The position numbers were made by a program, and so were the translations under genes. The notes under the pieces are model-generated. The model searched no databases and was not told the origin of the DNA. It saw only the letters and a program-made list of their open reading frames with translations. From NCBI GenBank assembly GCA_021792115.1, contig JAJYVI010000017.1:1-14165 (forward strand): 14,165 nt of DNA. The letters are read 5' to 3'. How positions within the stretch are numbered: position 1 is the first letter of the stretch; every line of letters begins with the position of its first letter. The DNA comes from Microcaldota archaeon (GTDB taxonomy: Archaea; Micrarchaeota; Micrarchaeia; Micrarchaeales; Micrarchaeaceae). Of this stretch, positions 6,943 through 13,499 are shown piece by piece.

Positions 6943-7812
6943 TTATTCTTTTTTAATAAAAGTATGGTATGCCTCTATTAATTCTTTTTTGTGCTCTACA
7001 TAGCTTTCTTTTGAGCAGGCACTTCCTTTAAATATATTATTATTAATTTGTTCTATTTCATTAAATACTCTTTTGATTTTTGCTGAATTTTGGGTCTTAT
7101 TTAAATTATTTAAATCCTCAAATACAAGATCTGTTTTGCGCAGCAAGAATTGTGCTGTATTTTTAATATTAAAATTTTCTTTGATTAAAGCAGCAATACC
7201 AATTGAAATACTGATACTCTTTATAGGAATATCTATTTCGCCGATTTTATTATATAGCTCATTTTTAAAATTTCTTGAATTTATGTTGCTTATAATCATC
7301 TCGGGAAGAGTTATATCAAAACAGTTTCCATTCATTAATTGCTTCAATAATAAATGCAGGATTTTTGCGCCGTTTTTACTGCTCTCATTATAATATTTAT
7401 TCTGCCTAGGTTTATCAACACCGCAAGCCATTGCAGTTATACCATTAAAATATGCTGCAGCTTCTATAAGTCCTTTATTTATGTCTTCTAGGTTTTTGCA
7501 CATGTCAAAAGTAAATAATATGCCATTATTTTTTTGGATTGCATGTGTTCCCTCATGTACTATTGTGCCTAATAATGCTATGTCATCAAAAGTAGTTTTA
7601 CTAGTTTTTTCCCTGTTAAAATAAACCAAATCTCTTTTATTGCTCTCTAAACTGTAATGATACTGTGCAACAAAATCTGTATACTTTGTAAAATCCCCTA
7701 CAAAATAATCCATATCCGGAAGTTTTTCTTCAGTTAAAAATTTAAGAATTGATTTTGCCCGTGTATATACCTCCTTTTTATCAGAATAAATATATTTATT
7801 AATACATTCCAT
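6943..7812 (-). CDS. Predicted gluzincin-like zinc metallopeptidase, copy C
   Basis: This 289-residue protein is a more distant relative of the two peptidase-like genes at 320-2356. HEGTH at residues 86-90 is the zinc-binding and catalytic motif, followed by AIQ. GLIEAAAYFNG (114-124) supplies Glu117 as the probable third ligand, 31 residues on. The match to EAPAYF in the other two copies is direct. A later segment, IGIAALIKENFNIKNT (204-219), matches the FAANNFNILKT helix of copy B at NFNI and T. No signal peptide or membrane helix is seen. The ATG start at 7812 has GAGGG seven bases upstream. It opens the AT-rich minus-strand block and is divergent from secD. The function is inferred from motifs only; an inactive or non-peptidase role is possible. 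Confidence 0.75.
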   Translation of the reverse strand: MECINKYIYSDKKEVYTRAKSILKFLTEEKLPDMDYFVGDFTKYTDFVAQYHYSLESNKRDLVYFNREKTSKTTFDDIALLGTIVHEGTHAIQKNNGILFTFDMCKNLEDINKGLIEAAAYFNGITAMACGVDKPRQNKYYNESSKNGAKILHLLLKQLMNGNCFDITLPEMIISNINSRNFKNELYNKIGEIDIPIKSISISIGIAALIKENFNIKNTAQFLLRKTDLVFEDLNNLNKTQNSAKIKRVFNEIEQINNNIFKGSACSKESYVEHKKELIEAYHTFIKKE

Positions 7813-7860
7813 TATGTAACCCTCTATTATCTGTTAATACTATACTTGATGGCTATTTTG

Positions 7861-7868
7861 ATATTTAT
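7861..7868 (-). promoter_or_regulatory. Putative TATA box for peptidase copy C
   Basis: ATAAATAT on the minus strand would start transcription near 7838-7840. That gives a leader of about 26 nt containing AGAGGG (7820-7825), seven bases before the ATG at 7812. Confidence 0.35.
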
Positions 7869-7974
7869 GTCTTTTGCAGTTTTTATAGTCAATTACCTGT
7901 TATTAAATATCTTTTATTTTAGCCTATCCTTTTTAATAAATTAACAATTTAACAATAATAAATAAAAATATAAA

Positions 7975-8039
7975 AATAAGATTCTAAGAAACATAATAAG
8001 ATTATTGCAATATATAAATGATAAAATAATCTTATTGTG
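7975..8039 (+). promoter_or_regulatory. secD promoter with TATA box framed by a long inverted repeat
   Basis: TATATAAA at 8011-8018 is a strong TATA box, predicting a start near 8040. It is framed by 15-bp arms at 7992-8006 (CATAATAAGATTATT) and 8025-8039 (AATAATCTTATTGTG) that are reverse complements with one mismatch. The core AATAAGATT is repeated directly 20 bp further upstream (7975-7983). Such placement fits an operator whose bound regulator would block or reshape TBP/TFB access. Regulation itself is inferred. Confidence 0.6.
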
Positions 8040-8069
8040 ACATACATAATGCTATCTGGTGCTATCAAA

Positions 8070-9638
8070 ATGTCTAAGTTATCAAGTTATTTGAAAGATA
8101 AGCGCATACTAAGTTTAATAATAATATTTGTTGTGCTTTTGGCTCTTGACATTCATTACGGGCTGCATTTTGGAATTGAATTCATAGGCGGCACGCAAAT
8201 AAATGTAAGGCTTGAACATAGCGTTAATGCAACAACAATGAGTTCATTAATCTCTTTGTTAAACCAGAGGTTATCCACATTCGGACTGAAACAAGTTACT
8301 GTTGAAGGAGTAGGAAACTCAGAAGCATATGTTCTTCTTCCAACAATATCAAAGACAGAAGTTAATCAAACGATAAGCATCATTGACAGTCAGGGCAGCT
8401 TTGAAGGGATAGTGAATGGGAAGGAGGCTATAAACGGCAGTGACATATTAAAAGGCAGCATAGGTTCATTTACTCAAGCGACAAACAACAGCACAGAGTG
8501 GATTGTTTCATTTTATATAACTCAGTCTGCAGCAAAGAACTTTTCAAAAATTGTTTTTGGCCAGGCAAATAAACCTCTTTATATGTTTTTAGATAGACCT
8601 AGTTCTGCAATACTACTTATTAATTCATCAATTTTATCAAACACGAGCATCGGGTTGTCAGGACCTCAAGCATTACAGATTATGAGGAATACGCTTGCTT
8701 TTGGCAATAGAACTATACCTGTAGTTGTTGTCTCCAATTCAAATCAAAGCATTTCAAATGCAGAGTCTGCAGTAGAAAAAGGTAATTATACAACAGTGAT
8801 ATTGAGCAATAATCTAAACCAAAGCCTTGTAAATTTCTTGCAAGCAAGAAACTATACCTTGAAGTTTGAAACTAAAGAAAATATGACACCACAATATTCT
8901 GTAATAGGTCCTAATGAAACACTTATAAATACATGGCCTGCTGTAGGATTGCTTTCATCTCCTTTGCTCAATCCTTCAATAACAAATGGAAGCATAAGCG
9001 AAAGCTACCAGATCTCAGGATTCGCGCCAGTATCATTGACTCAAATTCAACAAGCAAATTACTCTCAGCAAGAAGCAAAGACAATATCAAGTATTCTTAC
9101 TGGTGGAGCGCTGCCAGTCCCGATTTTTTACGAGTCGCAGCAGATAACACCACCCACCCTTGGAAAACATTTCTTATTTTACAGCGCGATTGCATTGATT
9201 GCTTCAGTAATCCTGATTTCAATATTTATTGTAGTCAGATATGTAAAAATGTTTCTTATCTTGCCAATATTGCTTACTACTTTGATGGAGCTGTTTATAA
9301 TAATCTCTGTTATAGGCCTTATAGGTACAATTGATTTATCTGCTATTGCAGGTATGATTGCAGTTGTCGGAACAGGAATAGATGCGCAGATAATAATAAC
9401 AGATGAAATTCTGTCAAAGGACAGCCATCAGCAGCATAGCGATGTCGTGCTTGGAAAGGCATTCTATATAGTCTATGCAGATGCAGCCCTTTTGGTTATC
9501 TCAATGCTGCCTCTCTTTTTCTCAACTTCTCTTGTCACAATGATAGGTTTTTCAGAATCTGCAATACTCGGCGCGATTCTAGGGATTCTTATAACAAGAC
9601 CAGCATATAGTGCAATTCTCAGTAAGCATTTCGGTTGA
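8070..9638 (+). CDS. secD: Archaeal protein-export membrane protein SecD
   Basis: SecD works with SecF in the membrane to assist Sec-dependent protein export, probably using the proton gradient. About 522 residues run in order. One N-terminal membrane helix (about 13-27) leads to GIEFIGGTQINV (35-46, the D1-type motif). A large extracellular domain ends with ILTGGALPVPI (342-352). Five membrane helices follow, with AGMIAVVGTGIDAQIIITDE (427-446) matching the conserved RND-type motif. The extracellular part holds about 17 N-x-S/T sequons. I chose the ATG at 8070 because GGTG lies eight bases before it; GTG at 8037 sits about at the predicted transcript start, and ATG at 8049 has no ribosome site. 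No secF is adjacent, though archaea often pair them. nmd3 follows after 25 bp. Confidence 0.92.
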   Translation: MSKLSSYLKDKRILSLIIIFVVLLALDIHYGLHFGIEFIGGTQINVRLEHSVNATTMSSLISLLNQRLSTFGLKQVTVEGVGNSEAYVLLPTISKTEVNQTISIIDSQGSFEGIVNGKEAINGSDILKGSIGSFTQATNNSTEWIVSFYITQSAAKNFSKIVFGQANKPLYMFLDRPSSAILLINSSILSNTSIGLSGPQALQIMRNTLAFGNRTIPVVVVSNSNQSISNAESAVEKGNYTTVILSNNLNQSLVNFLQARNYTLKFETKENMTPQYSVIGPNETLINTWPAVGLLSSPLLNPSITNGSISESYQISGFAPVSLTQIQQANYSQQEAKTISSILTGGALPVPIFYESQQITPPTLGKHFLFYSAIALIASVILISIFIVVRYVKMFLILPILLTTLMELFIIISVIGLIGTIDLSAIAGMIAVVGTGIDAQIIITDEILSKDSHQQHSDVVLGKAFYIVYADAALLVISMLPLFFSTSLVTMIGFSESAILGAILGILITRPAYSAILSKHFG

Positions 9639-9652
9639 GTATCTTATAAATT

Positions 9653-9657
9653 AGGTG
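9653..9657 (+). promoter_or_regulatory. Ribosome binding site that fixes the nmd3 start
   Basis: AGGTG ends six bases before the ATG at 9664. The GTG within it (9655) is in frame and could be mistaken for a start codon; as part of the ribosome binding site it is better read as non-coding. Confidence 0.7.
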
Positions 9658-9663
9658 TATATC

Positions 9664-10329
9664 ATGAAATACTGCCCTACGTGTAATAGAAATAGCAATG
9701 AAATTAGGTTTATAGGCGAGTTTTGTGAAATATGCACAATAAAAAAAATAAATGCAGAAATATCAGAATCTGTTGAAATCACGCAGTGCAAGGATTGTGG
9801 CAAGATAAAAACAAACCAAGGCTATGTAAAACTGGATAAGCTTTCATTATCTGCAATACTGCAGAAATTGCTTAAAAATAGTTTTGTAAAAATCAAGGCA
9901 GTTGACTTTGACAAAAACATTATAGTCGCTCAATTCTCCATTTTTAAGAATGGTGAGAAAGTTCGATTTGATAAGCCTATTTCATTTTCAATTAAAAAAT
10001 CAATGTGCGATCAGTGCTATAGACGGCACTCAGGCTATTATGAAGCTCTTGTGCAACTAAGAGTAAGCGGCAATGAGTTCTATGAGAAAGAAATAAGCAA
10101 GCTTGAGAAAATAGCCAGCAGTCTTACAAAATATATAGAGGCTGGGAATGGGTTCATTGCAAAGATAGAAAAATCAAAAAATGGGCTTGACATATATACA
10201 AGCGACAAGAAAGCTACCTCTGCATTCATGTCATTACATAAGTTCAAACCTAAAGTGTCATTCACTCTCTACGGTCTTAAAAATGGAAAGAAGGTTTATA
10301 GAAATATATATCTTCTTAAGCAAGGGTAA
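9664..10329 (+). CDS. Archaeal NMD3-family ribosome biogenesis protein
   Basis: It is related to eukaryotic Nmd3, the adaptor that binds the large ribosomal subunit before export. The archaeal form is thought to act in large-subunit maturation, but its exact role is unsettled. In 221 residues it has four CxxC pairs, at 4/7, 21/24, 42/45 and 115/118, matching the zinc-ribbon N-terminal region. GYYEALVQLR (124-133) is the family signature. A C-terminal domain follows with GLDIYTSDKKAT (174-185) and TLYGLKNGKKVYRN (201-214). Length is normal for archaeal members and well below the eukaryotic ~500. It lies 25 bp after secD and probably shares its transcript. It runs convergently into folA with only 12 bp between the two stop codons. 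Confidence 0.9.
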   Translation: MKYCPTCNRNSNEIRFIGEFCEICTIKKINAEISESVEITQCKDCGKIKTNQGYVKLDKLSLSAILQKLLKNSFVKIKAVDFDKNIIVAQFSIFKNGEKVRFDKPISFSIKKSMCDQCYRRHSGYYEALVQLRVSGNEFYEKEISKLEKIASSLTKYIEAGNGFIAKIEKSKNGLDIYTSDKKATSAFMSLHKFKPKVSFTLYGLKNGKKVYRNIYLLKQG

Positions 10330-10341
10330 GTCATTTGATAT

Positions 10342-10833
10342 TCAATCTCTACTTTTTCTAAGGTACTGCACATAAGTAAATTCAGCAAATTCTTTTGTTT
10401 CTTTTTTAATCCACTGTTTAAAATCTATAGCTGGGAAATATGTATCCCCTATATAACTATTTTTTATCCAGGATATATGCAGAATCTGCGATAGCGGCAG
10501 CATCTGGTAGAACAATCCGGCTCCTCCTATGCAGTATATCTGCCCATTGTAGTTCTTAGCAATTATAAGCGCCTCCACTATGTTCCTGCAAATATTTGCC
10601 CCTTTCTGTTCTCCAAGGCTGCTGCTTATAATTATATTTGTTCTATTAGGCAGAGGCTTGAACTTTTCAGGCAATGACTCCCATGTGTTCTTGCCCATAA
10701 TCACAATATTATTTTCTGTGATCTGCTTAAACAATTTCATTTCCTCTGGTATATGCCATGGGATGGACCCATTTATGCCTATAACCCTGTCATTTGTCAT
10801 AGCAGCTATAATATTAATATCTTTAATTACCAT
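10342..10833 (-). CDS. folA: Dihydrofolate reductase
   Basis: Reduces dihydrofolate to tetrahydrofolate with NADPH, regenerating the cofactor spent by thymidylate synthase. The 163 residues match the usual bacterial length. Visible motifs are GINGSIPWHIPEEM (19-32, the Met20-type loop, with Glu31 in the place of the active-site acid), IMGKNTWESLP (45-55, NADPH site), LPNRTNIIIS (61-70), IGGAGLFYQML (102-112) and GDTYFP (129-134). The ATG starts one base after the stop codon of thyA (TGA-G-ATG), so translation is surely coupled to it. Folate-dependent DHFR is patchy in archaea, so the pair may have been acquired from bacteria. All key residues appear intact. Confidence 0.93.
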   Translation of the reverse strand: MVIKDINIIAAMTNDRVIGINGSIPWHIPEEMKLFKQITENNIVIMGKNTWESLPEKFKPLPNRTNIIISSSLGEQKGANICRNIVEALIIAKNYNGQIYCIGGAGLFYQMLPLSQILHISWIKNSYIGDTYFPAIDFKQWIKKETKEFAEFTYVQYLRKSRD

Positions 10834-10834
10834 C

Positions 10835-11794
10835 TCATACAGCTATATCAAATTTAATTGCAGGATAACTTTGGTAATCCTCTATTTTTGTGTCTTCTGA
10901 TTTCCATTTAAATATATCCTGGAAATTTTCTGTTCTTATATGCGGGGGCGGATATTTATTAACATCCCTGCTTAGTTGCTCATCAGCGCCTTTGATATGA
11001 TTCTCATATATATGAACATCACCAAGGAAGCCAACAAGTTTCCCTTCCTTCAGGTTTGCTTGCTTTGCAAGAAGGTGAAGTAATAGGCCATAACTGGCTA
11101 TATTGAAAGGCAATCCTAGCATTGTATCAACAGATCGCTGATTCCATAGAAGATTAAGTTTATCTCCTATTACAGTTACTTGATATCCCCAATGGCATGG
11201 TGGCAGAGCCATCATCTCTACTTGCTGTGGGTTCCATGCTGATACTATCATTCTTCTATCTGAAGGATCCTTTCTAAGTTTTTCCACCAGATTATTAAGC
11301 TGGTCTATTCCTTTACCGTCATAGTTTGATTTTTCATCCTTGTATTCTGCATTGAAATGCCTCCATTGGAATCCATATACAGGACCAAGATCTGTTTCTT
11401 CTGTCATCTTTCTACGTGTTTCTGCATCATGGCTGTAAGGGACTTTTAATGGGCTAGCCCACTCATCCCAAATATGGTTGTTTCTTTCTTTGAGCCATGA
11501 CTTGTCAGTTATTCCTTTAATGAAAAATTCAAGTTCAGATGCAATGTTTTTGAATGCAACTTTTTTTGTAGTTAGAAGAGGAAAACCATTTTCCATTTCA
11601 TGCTCGAACATTGCTCCTGCAATTGCTAATGTCCTTATTCCAGTCCTGTTCTCTTTCCATACTCCTTCTTTGCGTATCTTTTTTATAATTTCAAGATATG
11701 CATAATCGCAATTCTTTGCATTCTTTTTTGCATCTTCATTTAATTTTGAATCCGCACCATCAACATATTTGCTCGCATCTTTGCTTATATCCAT
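10835..11794 (-). CDS. thyA: Thymidylate synthase, ThyA type
   Basis: Methylates dUMP to dTMP using methylene-tetrahydrofolate, producing dihydrofolate for the adjacent FolA. Motifs are complete: RTG (50-52), LGPVYGFQWR (136-145), DPSDRRMIVSAWNP (176-189), ALPPCHWGYQ (196-205) with nucleophile Cys200, QRSVDTMLGLPFNIASY (219-235) with the uracil-selecting Asn231, and GDVHIYENH (258-266). It has 319 residues against 264 in E. coli. The excess is a charged N-terminal extension of about 29 residues and a short insertion near 115-132. GGTGG five to six bases before the ATG supports the start, and a TATA box lies at 11837-11843. It is the first gene of a thyA-folA operon, divergent from the M16 peptidase. 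Confidence 0.95.
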   Translation of the reverse strand: MDISKDASKYVDGADSKLNEDAKKNAKNCDYAYLEIIKKIRKEGVWKENRTGIRTLAIAGAMFEHEMENGFPLLTTKKVAFKNIASELEFFIKGITDKSWLKERNNHIWDEWASPLKVPYSHDAETRRKMTEETDLGPVYGFQWRHFNAEYKDEKSNYDGKGIDQLNNLVEKLRKDPSDRRMIVSAWNPQQVEMMALPPCHWGYQVTVIGDKLNLLWNQRSVDTMLGLPFNIASYGLLLHLLAKQANLKEGKLVGFLGDVHIYENHIKGADEQLSRDVNKYPPPHIRTENFQDIFKWKSEDTKIEDYQSYPAIKFDIAV

Positions 11795-11836
11795 ATTTCC
11801 ACCGATAACTTAATAATTAATGCACTGATTAAGTCA

Positions 11837-11847
11837 TTATATATTTT
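11837..11847 (-). promoter_or_regulatory. TATA promoter of thyA-folA
   Basis: The minus strand reads AAAATATATAA. A start about 25 nt on (near 11815) leaves a leader of about 20 nt that carries the GGTGG ribosome binding site. Confidence 0.55.
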
Positions 11848-11914
11848 GCTTTTAGATATTTAATAATTTTGAAAACTTTGTTGCTTGAACAGCACATTCT
11901 AATTTATAATGCAT

Positions 11915-11929
11915 AATGCTTAAATATCA
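11915..11929 (+). promoter_or_regulatory. TATA promoter of the M16 peptidase gene
   Basis: The 15-mer AATGCTTAAATATCA is identical to the promoter element found on the other strand at 5109-5123. The start is expected near 11948, giving a leader of about 9 nt that carries GTGAG just ahead of the ATG at 11957. Confidence 0.6.
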
Positions 11930-11956
11930 GGAATTCTTAAACTTTATCGTGAGCAT

Positions 11957-13210
11957 ATGGATATACAGGCTTATAAAGGCAAAAATAATATACATACATT
12001 TTTAAGGAATGGATTGGAAGTATTTGTAGTTCATGTGGATGGCCTGCAAAGTTCAGGCATAACAATTGGAGTGAAATATGGGTCAATTGATGATTTGCCA
12101 AAAAAAGGCGGATCTGCACATTTTCTAGAGCATATGATTTTTAAGGGCACAGACAAAAGAACGCCTATACAAATATTTGATGATTATAATTCTATCGGTG
12201 CCTATCTAAATGCATTTACAGAGCATGAGCTTACTCTTTTTGAAGCAAAAGTATTCAAGGGATACACTGCAAAAATGCTTGAATTAATGTCTGACATGAT
12301 AATAAACTCCAAGATTACAGAGCATGAACTTGAACTTGAAAGGGGTGCGATAATATCTGAAAGCCGTATGCATGATAATGATCCAGAGGAAATGTTTGCG
12401 CAGCATTTTTTGCAGATGCTATATACTAAAAATCCTATTATCTACCCTATATTGGGCACAGAGAAAACTATAAAAAATCTGAGTAGGGAAGATATACTAA
12501 ATTCTTATCAAAAATATTATAATCCTAAAAATATGGCGCTGGCAGTATATGGAGGCATGAATTCTGACAAGACTATTCATACTATTGAAAAATACTTCTC
12601 TAATTTTGAAAGGGCAGGCTCAATGAACCTACGCAAGCCTGTTGAAGATCCTAATATTGTTTCAAATACGACTTTGCGCAAGGAAGGGTTAAATTCTGTT
12701 ATCATAGCTCTTGGCTTGAGATTTGGGTCATTTGATCCATCAAAAATAAATGAATATGCATCGCTTATGCTTGTATCAGATATACTTTCTAAAAACATGT
12801 TCAATGAGGTAAGGGAAAAAAGAGGGCTGGCTTATTCCTCAAATTCAACATATGTCCTAATGGGAACTTATAGTTATCTTGCAGCTTCATCGCAGTCATT
12901 GAAGGAAAATAAGCAAGAAGTTATGGATATAATGTTAAATCAAATCAAGAGATTAGAGTTAGGTAAAATAAGTGAAAAGGAACTCGAGATCAGCAAGAGA
13001 AATTTTGTAATATCCAATAAACTAAGGAAAGAGAATTCCCTTTCCATGTCATCTGGAATAGTCACAGATAAGCTCACATTTAATAATTTTAATCTTTCAG
13101 ACAATATAATCAGGCAGATAAGCAAAACAGATATTAAAGGCATAAGAAATCACTTGAGGAACTTGATAAAAGCAGATAATTGTACGATAGTGGTTGTGGA
13201 GCCTGAGTGA
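11957..13210 (+). CDS. M16 family zinc metallopeptidase (MPP/PqqL-like)
   Basis: This is a processing-type peptidase of the pitrilysin clan that degrades or trims peptides inside a two-domain clam-like fold. The inverted zinc motif HFLEH is at 55-59, within GGSAHFLEHMIFKGT. The third ligand, Glu135, sits in ERGAIISESRMHDNDP (128-143), 76 residues after His59, the canonical spacing. The C-terminal, non-catalytic domain has EVREKRGLAYS (284-294), the usual substrate-binding Arg/Tyr region. The 417 residues fit the short M16B form, which normally dimerises. No signal peptide is visible, so it is probably cytosolic. It stands alone, divergent from thyA and followed by a 289-bp gap. M16 peptidases are scattered in archaea, so acquisition from bacteria is plausible. 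All active-site residues are present, so I expect activity. Confidence 0.93.
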   Translation: MDIQAYKGKNNIHTFLRNGLEVFVVHVDGLQSSGITIGVKYGSIDDLPKKGGSAHFLEHMIFKGTDKRTPIQIFDDYNSIGAYLNAFTEHELTLFEAKVFKGYTAKMLELMSDMIINSKITEHELELERGAIISESRMHDNDPEEMFAQHFLQMLYTKNPIIYPILGTEKTIKNLSREDILNSYQKYYNPKNMALAVYGGMNSDKTIHTIEKYFSNFERAGSMNLRKPVEDPNIVSNTTLRKEGLNSVIIALGLRFGSFDPSKINEYASLMLVSDILSKNMFNEVREKRGLAYSSNSTYVLMGTYSYLAASSQSLKENKQEVMDIMLNQIKRLELGKISEKELEISKRNFVISNKLRKENSLSMSSGIVTDKLTFNNFNLSDNIIRQISKTDIKGIRNHLRNLIKADNCTIVVVEPE

Positions 13211-13499
13211 TTGCAAGCAATGAGCTCATGCGATTAATTAGTAAACAAATGTGCGGCCAAAATTCAAAAAAGTAAAATAATAACAGCAATAATTAAATAC
13301 CATGATGTATCATACTTTACTATAAAAGTTTTTATGCTGCGCAAATTTAAGCATAATTTAAGCAGGATAAAATATAAACAAAAAGAATAATTCTCATAGG
13401 CACCAGCCAGATATAACGCTTTGCGCAAGTTTCTTGTTCTAAGTAATACAGTTATTTAATGAGGATTCAATTCATTATAATTTTTAACAAAGTGAATTT
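13211..13499. other. Intergenic region before the helicase gene
   Basis: No open frame or RNA gene is recognised. It contains a small inverted repeat, ATGAT-GT-ATCAT, near 13301-13312, a TTGCGCAA palindrome near 13422, and TATTTAAT at 13453-13460, which could be the TATA box of the downstream helicase gene (start near 13482). AGTGA at 13491-13495 is a possible ribosome binding site for that gene. Confidence 0.35.

Noticed and set aside
8037..8039. GTG as the secD start codon
   Set aside because: It lies inside the inverted repeat and about where transcription should begin. The ATG at 8070 has a GGTG site at proper spacing.
8933..9334. Second plus-strand frame within secD
   Set aside because: The secD frame there encodes the conserved ALPVPI motif and membrane helices; the alternative has no family features.
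9655..9657. GTG as the nmd3 start codon
   Set aside because: It is part of the AGGTG ribosome binding site for the ATG at 9664.
13295..13320. C/D box RNA suggested by catgatgtatc
   Set aside because: The C box is imperfect and I found no matching D box (CTGA) or C'/D' pair at suitable distance.
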